NCBI RefSeq assembly: GCF_002022275.1
Contig: NZ_MSDF01000025.1
Location: forward strand, 221,133-285,132
Reading direction: 5' to 3'
Length of the DNA stretch: 64,000 nt
Source of the DNA: Pseudomonas fluorescens
Lineage (GTDB): Bacteria; Pseudomonadota; Gammaproteobacteria; Pseudomonadales; Pseudomonadaceae
Every line of letters begins with the position of its first letter. The stretch's first letter is position 1. Under the pieces are notes generated by a model that did not search any database, was not told where the DNA came from, and was given only the letters and a program-made list of their open reading frames with translations. This document shows positions 8,846-17,303 of this stretch, one piece after another. The translations under genes and the position numbers were made by a program.

Positions 8846-10009
8846 CTACAGACCGGCCGCGTCGATATCGATTAACAGCAAACGCTGACCGTTATCGAAG
8901 AATTGTCCTGCGGTCAGGCAGTATTGGTTGGTCGTGGCATCTCGGTAGGTCGAGGAGAGAATCAGGCGGCGTTCTTCCCAGCCTTCAGCGAGCAGGTGAT
9001 AGAAGTACGGTCGCCACGACCAGTTGTGTCCCAGGTAGCGGCTGTCGGCCTGCCAGGCGTCCTGGCGCCATTCGAAGTTGGGCGTCAGTTGGGTACCGTG
9101 GCGGTCGCACTGGTAGAAGCGCAGCAGCCAGGGGAAGTCAGGCAATTGCGGCAGCTGGCTGAGTGGCGCCCGGGCCTGGGCCCAGTTTTGCAGGATTTTC
9201 ATCAACTCGACCAGTTGCAGGCGCAGTTGCATGACACGTCCGCGTTCCACGAGTTTTTGCTGGACATACGCGGTGCGCAGGTGGGCAAAACGCGACACGA
9301 ATGCGTCCGTGGCGAACCAGTCAAGCTGAGCTTGGGCAAACAGATAGCCCTGCACATAGCGCGCGCCACATTCCAGGGCGAAGCTCAATTGCGCCTCGGT
9401 TTCCACGCCCTCGGCAATGATCCAGCACCCGGTCTTTTCCGCCATTTGCGCCAGGGCCCGTACCACTTCACTGCTGGGCCCGCCGCGCGCGGCTTCCTGG
9501 AACAGGCGCATGTCCAGCTTGAGAATATCCGGCTGCAACGCCAGCACCCGGTCGAGCTGGGAATAACCGGCGCCGAAGTCATCAATGGCAATACGCGCTC
9601 CGGCTTCGCGATACCGTGCCACAACGTCGGCCAGGCGCCGGATGTCGCCGCCCAGTTCGGTGATCTCAAACACAATGCGCTGTGGGTCGACGCCATGGGC
9701 GTGCACCTGCTTGAGGCTGGGCAAGGCCTGGCCGGGACGCAGGCGGTTGATCCAGCGAGGCGAGATGTTCAGGCTGAGAAACCAGTCGCCGGGCGCCTCG
9801 TGCAGACGGCTCAACGCGTTATCGCGGATTTGCCGGTCGAGACGCCGCAATGACACGCCCGGTGTGCGCGGGTCGGCAAACAGCGGCCCCACCGACTGCA
9901 AGCGACCATCGGCCTGACGCAGGCGGCCGAGCGCTTCAACGCCAGCAATGCGCCCGGTGGCGGTGTCGATGAAGGGCTGGAAGCAGGCGAGCGGTTGCCC
10001 GTCGATCAC
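8846..10009 (-). CDS. EAL-domain cyclic-di-GMP phosphodiesterase with C-terminal sensor domain
   Basis: A 387-residue protein. Residues 1-245 form an EAL domain with the metal and substrate residues in place: GVEALGRL, LNISPRWI, FEITELGGDI, IDDFGAGYSQLDR, DILKLDM and EGVETEAQ. It is therefore predicted to hydrolyse c-di-GMP to pGpG. Residues from about 255 onward (WLLRFYQCDRHGTQL ... YFYHLLAEGWEERRLILSS ... LLLIDID) resemble the YkuI_C PAS/Cache-like domain. There is no membrane segment, so this is a cytosolic enzyme with a possible ligand-binding regulatory module. The GTG start has a full AAGGAGG ribosome site just upstream. Confidence 0.9.
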   Translation of the reverse strand: MIDGQPLACFQPFIDTATGRIAGVEALGRLRQADGRLQSVGPLFADPRTPGVSLRRLDRQIRDNALSRLHEAPGDWFLSLNISPRWINRLRPGQALPSLKQVHAHGVDPQRIVFEITELGGDIRRLADVVARYREAGARIAIDDFGAGYSQLDRVLALQPDILKLDMRLFQEAARGGPSSEVVRALAQMAEKTGCWIIAEGVETEAQLSFALECGARYVQGYLFAQAQLDWFATDAFVSRFAHLRTAYVQQKLVERGRVMQLRLQLVELMKILQNWAQARAPLSQLPQLPDFPWLLRFYQCDRHGTQLTPNFEWRQDAWQADSRYLGHNWSWRPYFYHLLAEGWEERRLILSSTYRDATTNQYCLTAGQFFDNGQRLLLIDIDAAGL

Positions 10010-10033
10010 GGGGCCTCCTTAATGGTGGTGGCG

Positions 10034-10070
10034 AAAAAAAGGCCCGGCCCTCGATAGCGAGGGCCGGGCC
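10034..10070 (-). terminator. Rho-independent terminator
   Basis: A perfect 13-bp GC-rich stem (10041-10053 with 10058-10070) with a four-base ATAG loop, followed on the minus strand by seven T residues (10034-10040). It ends the yqjD-like operon and insulates the EAL gene. Confidence 0.92.
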
Positions 10071-10102
10071 GATTCTGTTTGCAAGAATGCAGCCAGCAGT
10101 GC

Positions 10103-10438
10103 TTAACCTTTGCGCCCGGCCATGGCCAATTTGATCAGCGGGATCAAACCGGCGCCCAGCCGCACCAGGCGCGTCAGGCTGCTGATACCGCCGCCCTTGG
10201 CACCTTTGCCGGTGAAGAAGCCCATCAGCGTCACCGCCGCCACGCCCCACAGCGGCGCGTGCTTGATGCCCAGGCTGTCCTGCCAGTTGCTGCCCATGCT
10301 GCGCACCTTGTGCAGGGGCGCCATCAGTTGCTGGGACTCATGGCGGATTTCCTGACGATGCATTTCCATGCGCAGGCGGATCAAGGCTTTGCGCATTTCC
10401 CGGCGGGAGGTGGTTTTTGGAATTTCTGTCAGGTTCAT
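10103..10438 (-). CDS. Conserved small protein of the YqjD/YqjE cluster
   Basis: A 111-residue protein with a charged, helical N-terminal half (RREMRKALIRLRMEMHRQEIRHESQQL) and a hydrophobic stretch (APLWGVAAVTLMGFFTG) with a Gly/Lys-rich tail. It is the last gene of a three-gene operon with YqjE- and YqjD-like proteins and overlaps the YqjE gene by four bases (10435-10438). It occupies the place of YqjK in enterobacteria. The function is unknown; an inner-membrane stress-linked role is inferred only from its partners. Confidence 0.75.
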   Translation of the reverse strand: MNLTEIPKTTSRREMRKALIRLRMEMHRQEIRHESQQLMAPLHKVRSMGSNWQDSLGIKHAPLWGVAAVTLMGFFTGKGAKGGGISSLTRLVRLGAGLIPLIKLAMAGRKG

Positions 10439-10821
10439 GGCAGCAGGCGCTCCCGGTCGTTGGCCAATTCTTCGAGGGTGGCGTGGAACGGCGTGGATTC
10501 ATCGAAAATCGCCGCTTTCAAGCGCAACCCGCAGAACCCGGCAGCCAGGATGTAGAACACGCAGAGGCTGATGATGCCGGTGAGCCGGTAGGTGTCCCAC
10601 ACCAGAATCATCACCAGCGCCGACAGCCCAACCAGCAACAGCAGGGCAAACACCAGTGCCAGGCCTGCAAACAACAGCAGGCTGACGGTGCGCGACTTTT
10701 GTTCCTGCAGTTCGATGCCAAACAGCTCGACGTGGCTGTGGAGCAAGCCCAGAACGGCTGCGCCCAGGCGTCGGGAGGTAGAGCTTGTGCCCGATGACGA
10801 GCCGGTTTCGCCAATAGACAT
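10435..10821 (-). CDS. yqjE: YqjE-type membrane protein (phage holin family fold)
   Basis: A 128-residue protein with two predicted transmembrane helices (LLLFAGLALVFALLLLVGLSALVMILV and IISLCVFYILAAGFCGL) after an N-terminal amphipathic segment (LLHSHVELFGIELQEQKS) characteristic of the YqjE/holin-superfamily 3 group. It lies between the DUF883 gene and the small conserved gene, with tight spacing. It is likely an inner-membrane partner of the YqjD-like protein. Confidence 0.82.
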   Translation of the reverse strand: MSIGETGSSSGTSSTSRRLGAAVLGLLHSHVELFGIELQEQKSRTVSLLLFAGLALVFALLLLVGLSALVMILVWDTYRLTGIISLCVFYILAAGFCGLRLKAAIFDESTPFHATLEELANDRERLLP

Positions 10822-10825
10822 GATG

Positions 10826-11140
10826 TTAGCGCCTTGTAGCCAGCAGACCGATCAAAAAGCCCACACCGGCTGCGATGCCGACGGACTGCCAAGGGTTGGC
10901 CTGTACGTAATCTTCGGTGGCGGTGACTGCCGCCTGGCCGCGTTCACGCAGCGAGTCTTCGGTCAGTTGCAGGGTTTCGCGGGCCTTGAGCAGGCTGTCG
11001 TGGATCTTGGTGCGCAGCTCGTCTGCCTGGTCACCCGCCAGCACGGCGGTGTCATCCAACAGCTTTTCGGTGTCACTCACCAGGGTTTGAAAATCCGCCA
11101 ACAGAATTTCTTGAGCGGTCTTTGCAGTTCTTCTGGCCAT
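10826..11140 (-). CDS. yqjD: DUF883/YqjD-family protein
   Basis: A 104-residue protein with a long helical region (ILLADFQTLVSDTEKLLDDTAVLAGDQADELRTKIHDSL) and a C-terminal membrane anchor (SVGIAAGVGFLIGLLATRR), the layout of ElaB/YqjD/DUF883. In E. coli, YqjD associates with ribosomes at the inner membrane in stationary phase. The ATG at 11138-11140 is supported by GGAG upstream; the longer reading to 11203 is rejected. It is the first gene of the operon. Confidence 0.85.
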   Translation of the reverse strand: MARRTAKTAQEILLADFQTLVSDTEKLLDDTAVLAGDQADELRTKIHDSLLKARETLQLTEDSLRERGQAAVTATEDYVQANPWQSVGIAAGVGFLIGLLATRR

Positions 11141-11497
11141 GGTTATCTCCGTGATTGGCTGATCTGTACTGTGCGTGCAGGTGTGGTTTCGAGTCACCGG
11201 CATCGGTGAAGGTTCAGTGCAATTGTGTGGTACAGCTTTTGCTTTGCCTTGGTGCGCATGCCCTATGGCTTGCGCTGAATCTGGGCGGTCGAGGCTAAAA
11301 CCTTGAAAAACCTTACCCTAAATAACTGAAACTCGCGGAAAAACCCTGTCGGCATCGGCCTGTCGTGTTGATCGCTGCGCTAAAGCGGTTCACGCCCTCT
11401 GAAGAGGGGCGGGGCCGGTGGTGCCAATTTAGTGCGCGAAACCCTGGCTTGAACCGCTTTGGTGCTTTTTGCCTTTAATGCAGGCCTGCCAACCTCC
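11141..11497. other. Intergenic region before the amt gene
   Basis: This 357-base stretch separates the divergent yqjD-like and ammonium transporter genes and must hold both promoters. I looked for a sigma-54 -24/-12 element (GG-N10-GC) ahead of the transporter and found no acceptable match. No RNA gene or strong hairpin is obvious. Confidence 0.5.
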
Positions 11498-12706
11498 ATG
11501 GAAAATTTGCAAAGCGCGGTGGACACCCTAGTTCACAGTTCCAACACCCTGTTTATTTTGATCGGTGCGGTCATGGTTTTGGCCATGCACGCCGGGTTTG
11601 CGTTCCTGGAAGTCGGCACGGTGCGCCAGAAAAACCAGGTCAACGCCCTGTCGAAAATCCTCAGCGACTTCGCCATCTCCACCCTGGCCTATTTCTTTAT
11701 AGGCTATTGGATCTCTTACGGCGTGAGCTTCATGCAACCGGCGGCGGTCATCAGCGCTGATCACGGCTATGGGCTGGTGAAGTTTTTCTTTCTTTTGACC
11801 TTCGCGGCGGCCATCCCCGCGATCATTTCCGGAGGGATTGCCGAGCGTGCGAAGTTCGCTCCGCAGTTGTGCGCCACCGCGCTGATCGTGGCGTTTATCT
11901 ACCCGTTTTTTGAAGGCATGGTGTGGAACGGCAATTTCGGTCTGCAAGCCTGGTTGCTGGCGAAGTTTGGCGCCAGCTTTCACGACTTCGCCGGTTCCGT
12001 GGTGGTGCACGCCATGGGCGGCTGGCTGGCGCTGGCGGCGGTGCTGCTGCTCGGGCCGCGCAACGGGCGTTACCGTGAAGGGCGGCTGGTGGCATTCGCA
12101 CCATCGAGTATTCCATTCTTGGCGTTGGGCTCGTGGATTCTGATCGTCGGCTGGTTCGGCTTTAACGTGATGAGCGCACAAACCCTGAACGGCGTCAGTG
12201 GCCTGGTGGCGGTCAATTCGCTGATGGCCATGGTGGGCGGCACGGTCGCGGCGCTGATCATTGGGCGCAACGACCCGGGCTTTCTGCACAACGGCCCATT
12301 GGCCGGGCTGGTGGCGATCTGCGCCGGATCGGATCTGATGCACCCTGTCGGCGCCCTGGTGACCGGTGTGGTCGCCGGTGGCCTGTTTGTGTGGTTCTTT
12401 ATTGCCGCCCAGGATCGCTGGAAAATCGACGACGTGCTGGGTGTGTGGCCCTTGCATGGTTTGTGCGGCGTGTGGGGCGGTATCGCGTGCGGCATTTTCG
12501 GCCAGACTGCCCTCGGCGGATTGGGCGGCGTCAGCATCATCAGCCAGTTGATCGGCACCGCCCTGGGCGTGACCGTGGCACTGGCCGGCGGCCTGTTGGT
12601 GTACGGCGTCATCAAACGCGTGCACGGGCTGCGTCTGAGTCAGGAAGAGGAGTATTACGGCGCGGACCTGTCGATCCACAAAATTGGTGCAGTCAGCCAG
12701 GATTGA
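11498..12706 (+). CDS. amt: Ammonium transporter (Amt family)
   Basis: A 402-residue, eleven-helix inner-membrane ammonium/ammonia channel. Seen: MHAGFAFLEVG in the first helix region, IPAIISGGIAER, the first pore histidine in FAGSVVVHAMGGW and the second in WPLHGLCGVWGG, plus GPLAGLVAICAGSD. No cleavable signal peptide of the E. coli AmtB type is seen. No glnK-type PII gene is adjacent, unlike the usual glnK-amtB pair, so this is a separate copy. The ATG giving MENLQSAV is preferred over the 13-residue extension from a TTG at 11459. Confidence 0.92.
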   Translation: MENLQSAVDTLVHSSNTLFILIGAVMVLAMHAGFAFLEVGTVRQKNQVNALSKILSDFAISTLAYFFIGYWISYGVSFMQPAAVISADHGYGLVKFFFLLTFAAAIPAIISGGIAERAKFAPQLCATALIVAFIYPFFEGMVWNGNFGLQAWLLAKFGASFHDFAGSVVVHAMGGWLALAAVLLLGPRNGRYREGRLVAFAPSSIPFLALGSWILIVGWFGFNVMSAQTLNGVSGLVAVNSLMAMVGGTVAALIIGRNDPGFLHNGPLAGLVAICAGSDLMHPVGALVTGVVAGGLFVWFFIAAQDRWKIDDVLGVWPLHGLCGVWGGIACGIFGQTALGGLGGVSIISQLIGTALGVTVALAGGLLVYGVIKRVHGLRLSQEEEYYGADLSIHKIGAVSQD

Positions 12707-12771
12707 CGGGCTCGCCATGGATATTGGGCGGGCATAGAATAATGGCCTACTTCTGATCAGGTCTTTTTGAC

Positions 12772-13008
12772 ATGCCTCCTGAATGCCAGCTGTTCACCAC
12801 GTTGGGTTGCCATCTGTGTGAACTCGCCGAAGAGGAAATCATGCCGTTGGTCGAACACGGGCTGTTGGTAGAGTTGATCGACATTGCCGATTCCGAGGCC
12901 CTGTTTGAGGCTTACGGCCTGCGGATTCCGGTACTTCGGCGGGTGGACACCGGGGCTGAACTGGATTGGCCTTTCGACACCGAGCAGGTGGTGTCCTTTC
13001 TGCTTTAG
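12772..13008 (+). CDS. Glutaredoxin-like small thiol protein
   Basis: A 78-residue thioredoxin-fold protein with the redox motif CHLC near the N terminus (TTLGCHLCELAEEE) and the cis-proline segment YGLRIPVL. It resembles the DUF836/glutaredoxin-like family of thiol reductases. The partner is unknown. It is followed by a short conserved gene on the same strand. Confidence 0.85.
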   Translation: MPPECQLFTTLGCHLCELAEEEIMPLVEHGLLVELIDIADSEALFEAYGLRIPVLRRVDTGAELDWPFDTEQVVSFLL

Positions 13009-13082
13009 CGGTTATCCGATGGCGGGTTTCCAAATATTACGTTACTGTATGTTTGTACAGCGATTGAATAGAGGGAACGCCC

Positions 13083-13418
13083 GTGGTGAATGTTGAACAA
13101 CTGAAAAGCAGCGTCAATCGCATGTCCGCCGACGTCGTGCGCGACGCGGTGAACGAGCTGCGCCTCGACGGTCTGGTCACGGAAGGCAAGACGCCCTTTA
13201 ACAAAGTGCATTTCAACACCTGCTTTGCCGAGATCGAAGCGTTGTTCCAGCGCGCCGGCTATCACAAACAGTTGGATGTGGTGGGTTATCAGGGCTTGTT
13301 GTATGCGCTCTATGACCCGGGCCGCTGGGAAGCAGTGGACGTGTTGCGCTGGCTCAAGGAATTCACCGACGCCGCCAGCGCCTCGCCGATCCTGCGCGCG
13401 GAGTTGGCCAAGGCCTGA
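13083..13418 (+). CDS. Conserved hypothetical protein
   Basis: A 111-residue acidic, mostly helical protein that I do not recognise. It starts with GTG behind AGAGGGA (MVNVEQLKSSVNRMSADVVRDAV). No membrane segment, signal peptide or catalytic motif is apparent. It lies between the glutaredoxin-like gene and the pseudouridine synthase gene, all on the plus strand, with gaps of about 70 bp on each side. Confidence 0.75.
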   Translation: MVNVEQLKSSVNRMSADVVRDAVNELRLDGLVTEGKTPFNKVHFNTCFAEIEALFQRAGYHKQLDVVGYQGLLYALYDPGRWEAVDVLRWLKEFTDAASASPILRAELAKA

Positions 13419-13488
13419 GATCAGCCTAGGCTGCATCCCGCGTCATGCGGGATAATGCCCGCCTGTTTGTCCAGGCCTCGAGCATTTC

Positions 13489-14379
13489 ATGTCCACATCC
13501 GGTTTTTCCGCGTCGCAGCACCAAGCCAGCACCCTGTATCTGCCTCCTGGCCCTTGGGCGACGGTGCTGGACTGCCTGTGCGAGCACTTCCCGGCCATCA
13601 GCCGTGAGCACTGGCTGGATCGCATTGCCCGTGGCCGCGTGCTGGATATCAACGGCAACCCGATCAGCGTGGACCTGGCCTACAAGGAAGGCCTGTGCAT
13701 TTATTACTTTCGCGAAGTGCCGAATGAGAAAGTAATTCCGGTTGAGGAAACCATCCTGTATGCCGATGAGCATTTGGTGGTTGCGGACAAACCGCATTTC
13801 CTGCCGGTGACGCCTGCCGGTGAGTACGTCGAGCAAACCTTGTTGCGCCGCCTCATTCGTCGCCTGGATAACCCCTCGCTGGTGCCGCTGCACCGTATCG
13901 ACCGGCACACCGCAGGTCTGGTGCTGTTCTCGGCCAACCCGGCCACTCGCTCGGCGTATCAACAGCTGTTTCCCACGCGGCGTATCGACAAATTCTACGA
14001 AGCCATCGCCCCGGCCTTACCTCAGCTCACGTTTCCCCTGGTGCACAAAAGCCGCCTCGTCGACGGCGAGCCGTTCTTCCGAATGCAAGAGGGGCCGGGT
14101 GCCAGCAATACCGAAACAGCCGTGGAAGTGCGCGAAAAAAACGGCGATTTATGGCGCTACGGCCTGTTCCCGGTGACGGGCAAGAAGCACCAGTTGCGCG
14201 TGCACATGACGGCTCTGGGGGCGAGCATCTGTAACGATCCGTTCTACCCGGATGTGCTCAAGGACGCCGAAGACGACTACGCCAACCCACTTAAACTGCT
14301 GGCCCAGGGCGTGCGTTTTATTGACCCGGTCACCGGCGAGGAGCGCAGTTTTCGCAGCCGGATTACCCTCGACTGGTAA
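13489..14379 (+). CDS. RluA-family pseudouridine synthase
   Basis: A 296-residue protein. An S4-like N-terminal region (about 25-85) is followed by the RluA catalytic domain, with the active-site motif HRIDRHTAGLVLF (Asp about residue 146) and the later GKKHQLRVHMTALGASICNDPFYP. It would isomerise uridine to pseudouridine in rRNA or tRNA; the exact site cannot be told from sequence alone. It ends just before a bidirectional terminator. Confidence 0.9.
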   Translation: MSTSGFSASQHQASTLYLPPGPWATVLDCLCEHFPAISREHWLDRIARGRVLDINGNPISVDLAYKEGLCIYYFREVPNEKVIPVEETILYADEHLVVADKPHFLPVTPAGEYVEQTLLRRLIRRLDNPSLVPLHRIDRHTAGLVLFSANPATRSAYQQLFPTRRIDKFYEAIAPALPQLTFPLVHKSRLVDGEPFFRMQEGPGASNTETAVEVREKNGDLWRYGLFPVTGKKHQLRVHMTALGASICNDPFYPDVLKDAEDDYANPLKLLAQGVRFIDPVTGEERSFRSRITLDW

Positions 14380-14391
14380 CCCCCGGAAACG

Positions 14392-14418
14392 ACAAGGCCC
14401 GCGCGAGGCGGGCCTTGT
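14392..14418. terminator. Bidirectional terminator
   Basis: A perfect 11-bp stem (14392-14402 with 14408-14418) with a five-base loop, between convergent genes. The minus-strand side is followed by a short T-rich tail (CGTTT), so it probably ends the lipoprotein transcript best. Confidence 0.75.
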
Positions 14419-14435
14419 GGGTTCAGCGTTAAGAC

Positions 14436-14657
14436 TTACAGGTCTTTAACGGTGCGAACCTGATCCTTGTTGATGCGGGTCTGCTTGCCGTCAAGCTGTT
14501 CGAACTCGTAGAAGCCCGAAGCCTTGTCGAATTTAGGGGTGTCGACGGCCTGGATTTCGCGACCGTCATTCAGGGTGATCACTGTAGGCGAAGCGCAACC
14601 GGCGAGAGTAGCCAGGCCCAGTGCAAGCATGAGAGCGGCGATGGTCCGTTGAGTCAT
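14436..14657 (-). CDS. YgdI/YgdR-type (DUF903) lipoprotein
   Basis: A 73-residue lipoprotein: signal peptide MTQRTIAALMLALGLATLAG followed by the lipobox cysteine (LAGC), then a small beta domain (TVITLNDGREIQAVDTPKFD ... FYEFEQLDGKQTRINKDQV) typical of DUF903. Its role is unknown. The ATG at 14655-14657 has GGAGAC upstream; the longer reading to 14741 lacks a signal peptide at its start and is rejected. Confidence 0.88.
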   Translation of the reverse strand: MTQRTIAALMLALGLATLAGCASPTVITLNDGREIQAVDTPKFDKASGFYEFEQLDGKQTRINKDQVRTVKDL

Positions 14658-14737
14658 GAGTTTGTCTCCGAGAGAATACTTTTTGAAGTGCTGACCCTGT
14701 GACGCACGCGGCGTCGACAAAGTTCCTTGTGCGAGGT

Positions 14738-15340
14738 TCATTCTGACACGCCCAACCCCGGGAGCAACAGCTCGGGTGTGTTCAGGTTGGCAAAGCGCGG
14801 GTCATTTGCCGGGCATTCCAGGCCTGTTCCGCCCAATTGCATGAAGATTTTACGCGGGCTGCGTTCTCCTGCATCCCACGCCTGTTCTACCTCGGATCGC
14901 AGGCGGGTGGGGATGATGCAGATCAAGGGTTCCCAGAATTCGCCATGGCGCACCATCAGAGGCAGCAGCGGGTTGCGCTGCGCCGTCGCGCGCAGCTCGG
15001 CCAGCAGGCGCGCATCGATGTGTGGCACATCGCAGGGCAAGATCAGCAAGTGTTCGTGCCGTGCCGCCGCCAACCCCGCGCGGATGCCCGCCAGCGGGCC
15101 GGGAAAGTCCGGGCTGTCGTCGCTCACCAGCTGGTCGGCATAGGGCGCATAGATTTCATGATTGCGGTTGCACGAAATGATCAAGTCGTCCGTCAGCGGC
15201 CGGGTCAGGCGCTGTAAATGCGCGATCAATGGCTCGCCCTGCCAGGTCAGCAGGCCTTTGTCCTGGCCTCCCATGCGTTGGCCACGCCCACCGGCCAGCA
15301 GCAAAATTGAACACGGTAAAGGCGAAGAATCGAGAGACAT
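14738..15340 (-). CDS. mobA: Molybdenum cofactor guanylyltransferase
   Basis: A 200-residue MobA that transfers GMP from GTP to Mo-molybdopterin, giving the bis-MGD precursor. The nucleotide-binding signature CSILLLAGGRGQRMGGQDKGLL is near the N terminus, with SDDSPDFPGPLAGIRAGL and LILPCDVPHID following. The start is the ATG at 15338-15340; a longer open frame upstream is antisense to moaB. It is divergent from moaB-moeA, so the Mo-cofactor genes share one intergenic region. Confidence 0.92.
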   Translation of the reverse strand: MSLDSSPLPCSILLLAGGRGQRMGGQDKGLLTWQGEPLIAHLQRLTRPLTDDLIISCNRNHEIYAPYADQLVSDDSPDFPGPLAGIRAGLAAARHEHLLILPCDVPHIDARLLAELRATAQRNPLLPLMVRHGEFWEPLICIIPTRLRSEVEQAWDAGERSPRKIFMQLGGTGLECPANDPRFANLNTPELLLPGLGVSE

Positions 15341-15416
15341 GGCGGTTCCACAGGGGCAGGTAAACAGGGCCCTGTGATATAACATCGGGCTGTTCCTTCG
15401 ACAACCGGACCGTGCC

Positions 15417-15956
15417 ATGAAAGCCAAGGCAGATGCGCCCTTCGTACCCCTGAACATCGCTGTATTGACCGTCAGCGACACCCGCACCCTCGATACCGAC
15501 ACCTCGGGCCAGACCTTCGTCGACCGCCTCACCGCCGCCGGCCACCGCCTGGCCGAGCGCGTGTTGCTCAAGGACGACCTGTATAAAATTCGCGCCCAAG
15601 TCGCCCACTGGATCGCCGAAGACGTGGTGCAAGTGGTGCTGATCACCGGCGGCACCGGCTTCACCGGCCGCGACAGCACGCCCGAAGCCGTGAGCTGCCT
15701 GCTGGACAAACAGGTCGATGGTTTTGGTGAACTGTTCCGCCAGATTTCCGTGGCCGATATCGGCACCTCCACCGTGCAATCGCGCGCACTGGCCGGCCTG
15801 GCCAATGGCACGCTGGTGTGCTGCCTGCCGGGTTCCACCAATGCCGTGCGCACCGGTTGGGACGGCATCCTCGCCGAGCAACTCGACAACCGTCACCGCC
15901 CGTGCAATTTCGTGCCCCACTTGAAGCAGGCTGAACCCTGCGAAACCCGTGGATAA
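15417..15956 (+). CDS. moaB: Molybdopterin adenylyltransferase-like protein MoaB
   Basis: A 179-residue MoaB/Mog-fold protein with the motifs VLTVSDTRTLDTDTSG, VLITGGTGFTGRD and CCLPGSTNAVRTGWDGIL. It acts in molybdenum cofactor synthesis at the molybdopterin adenylylation step. It overlaps moeA by eight bases, forming a two-gene operon. Confidence 0.92.
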   Translation: MKAKADAPFVPLNIAVLTVSDTRTLDTDTSGQTFVDRLTAAGHRLAERVLLKDDLYKIRAQVAHWIAEDVVQVVLITGGTGFTGRDSTPEAVSCLLDKQVDGFGELFRQISVADIGTSTVQSRALAGLANGTLVCCLPGSTNAVRTGWDGILAEQLDNRHRPCNFVPHLKQAEPCETRG

Positions 15957-17166
15957 GCCCGGCAAAACCGGCGCCTTGATGCCGGTCGAACAAGCGCTCA
16001 AGCAGTTGCTGGACATGGCCGAAGCCGCGCCGATCCGCGAGCAGGAAACCCTGACGCTGGCCGACTGTGATGGTCGCGTACTGGCGCAGGATCTGGTTTC
16101 CACCCTCGACTTGCCGCCCTGGCCCAACAGTGCCATGGACGGTTATGCGCTGCGCCTCGCGGACTGGACCGGCGAGCCGTTGGCCGTCAGCCAGAGGGTT
16201 TTCGCAGGCCAGGCGCCGCAGCCTTTAGCCGTGGGAACCTGCGCGCGAATCTTTACCGGCGCACCAGTCCCCGAAGGCGCGGATTGCGTGGAAATGCAGG
16301 AAAACGCCGTGGTTCACGCTGATGAGCGCGTGAGTTTTACCGAACCGTTGCAGGTGCACCAGAACATCCGCCCGCAGGGCCAGGAAACCACCGTCGGCGA
16401 GTTGGTATTGAACGCCGGCACCCGCCTGGGCCCGATCGAACTCGGGCTTGCCGCCTCACTGGGGCATGACCGCCTGAGCGTGGTGCGCCGCGTGCGTGTG
16501 GGGGTGCTGTCGACGGGCGACGAATTGATCGAACCCGGCCTGCCGCTCGGCCCGGGGCAAATCTACAACAGCAACCGCCGGGTACTGTGCTCATGGTTGG
16601 CGCGCATGGGCTGTGAAGTCATTGATGCGGGGATCTTGCCGGATGACCTGGAAAAAACCCGTGCGCGGCTGGCGGATCTGGGCGACGTTGACCTGATCCT
16701 CTCCACCGGCGGCGTGTCGGTGGGCGAGGCAGACTTCCTCGGTATCGCCCTGCGCGAAGAGGGCGAACTGGCCTTGTGGAAACTGGCGATCAAGCCTGGC
16801 AAACCGCTGACCTTCGGCCACTTCCGTGGCGTGCCGGTGATCGGTTTGCCCGGCAACCCGGCTTCAACGCTGGTGACCTTTGCGTTGCTGGCCCGGCCTT
16901 ACTTGTTGCGCCGCCAGGGTGTGGCGGATGTGGAGCCGCTGCGTTTTGAAGTACCGGTAGGTTTTGTGTGGCCCAAGGCGGGCAACCGCCGCGAGTACTT
17001 GCGTGGGCGAATTGAGCAGGGCAAGGCGATCATCTACCGCAACCAGAGCTCCGGCGTGCTGCGCAGCGCGGCATGGGCGGAAGGGTTTGTGGAGGTGTTG
17101 GAGGGCACGACGCTGGATATTGGCGACCGAGTCAACTTCATCCCGCTCAGTGAAGTCCTGAACTGA
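15949..17166 (+). CDS. moeA: Molybdopterin molybdotransferase
   Basis: A 405-residue MoeA, which inserts molybdate into adenylylated molybdopterin. Seen: PWPNSAMDGYALR, RIFTGAPVPEGAD, VLSTGDELIEPG, IYNSNRRVLCSWL, DLILSTGGVSVGEADFL and GKPLTFGHFRGVPVIGLPGNP. The GTG start lies inside the end of moaB. An in-frame ATG at 15979 would give a ten-residue shorter protein and is a plausible alternative. Confidence 0.93.
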   Translation: MDKPGKTGALMPVEQALKQLLDMAEAAPIREQETLTLADCDGRVLAQDLVSTLDLPPWPNSAMDGYALRLADWTGEPLAVSQRVFAGQAPQPLAVGTCARIFTGAPVPEGADCVEMQENAVVHADERVSFTEPLQVHQNIRPQGQETTVGELVLNAGTRLGPIELGLAASLGHDRLSVVRRVRVGVLSTGDELIEPGLPLGPGQIYNSNRRVLCSWLARMGCEVIDAGILPDDLEKTRARLADLGDVDLILSTGGVSVGEADFLGIALREEGELALWKLAIKPGKPLTFGHFRGVPVIGLPGNPASTLVTFALLARPYLLRRQGVADVEPLRFEVPVGFVWPKAGNRREYLRGRIEQGKAIIYRNQSSGVLRSAAWAEGFVEVLEGTTLDIGDRVNFIPLSEVLN

Positions 17167-17180
17167 CAATAGAGCTCTAA

Positions 17181-17286
17181 ATGTGGGAGCTGGCTTTATG
17201 TGGGAGCTGGCTTGCCTGCGATGCAGGCACCTCGGTGTATCAGGTACACCGAGGAGATGCTATCGCAGGCAAGCCAGCTCCCACAT
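17181..17286. repeat. REPIN (GTGGGAGCTGGCTTGC type) with an extra truncated head
   Basis: Two inverted REP copies (17198-17222 and 17262-17286) flank a spacer that holds a perfect 10-bp inverted repeat (17230-17254). An additional truncated head of 17 bases (17181-17197) abuts the left copy. It lies between the converging moeA and flhB-like genes. Confidence 0.9.
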
Positions 17287-17303
17287 TGGGTTATGTGTAG
17301 GGC

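Noticed and set aside
11297..11497. Sigma-54 promoter before the ammonium transporter
   Set aside because: Several GG and GC pairs were tested, but none has the 10-bp spacing together with a TTGC-like -12 box.
17181..17286. CRISPR-like array from repeated GTGGGAG units
   Set aside because: Units are inverted pairs without regular unique spacers or cas genes; they are REPINs.
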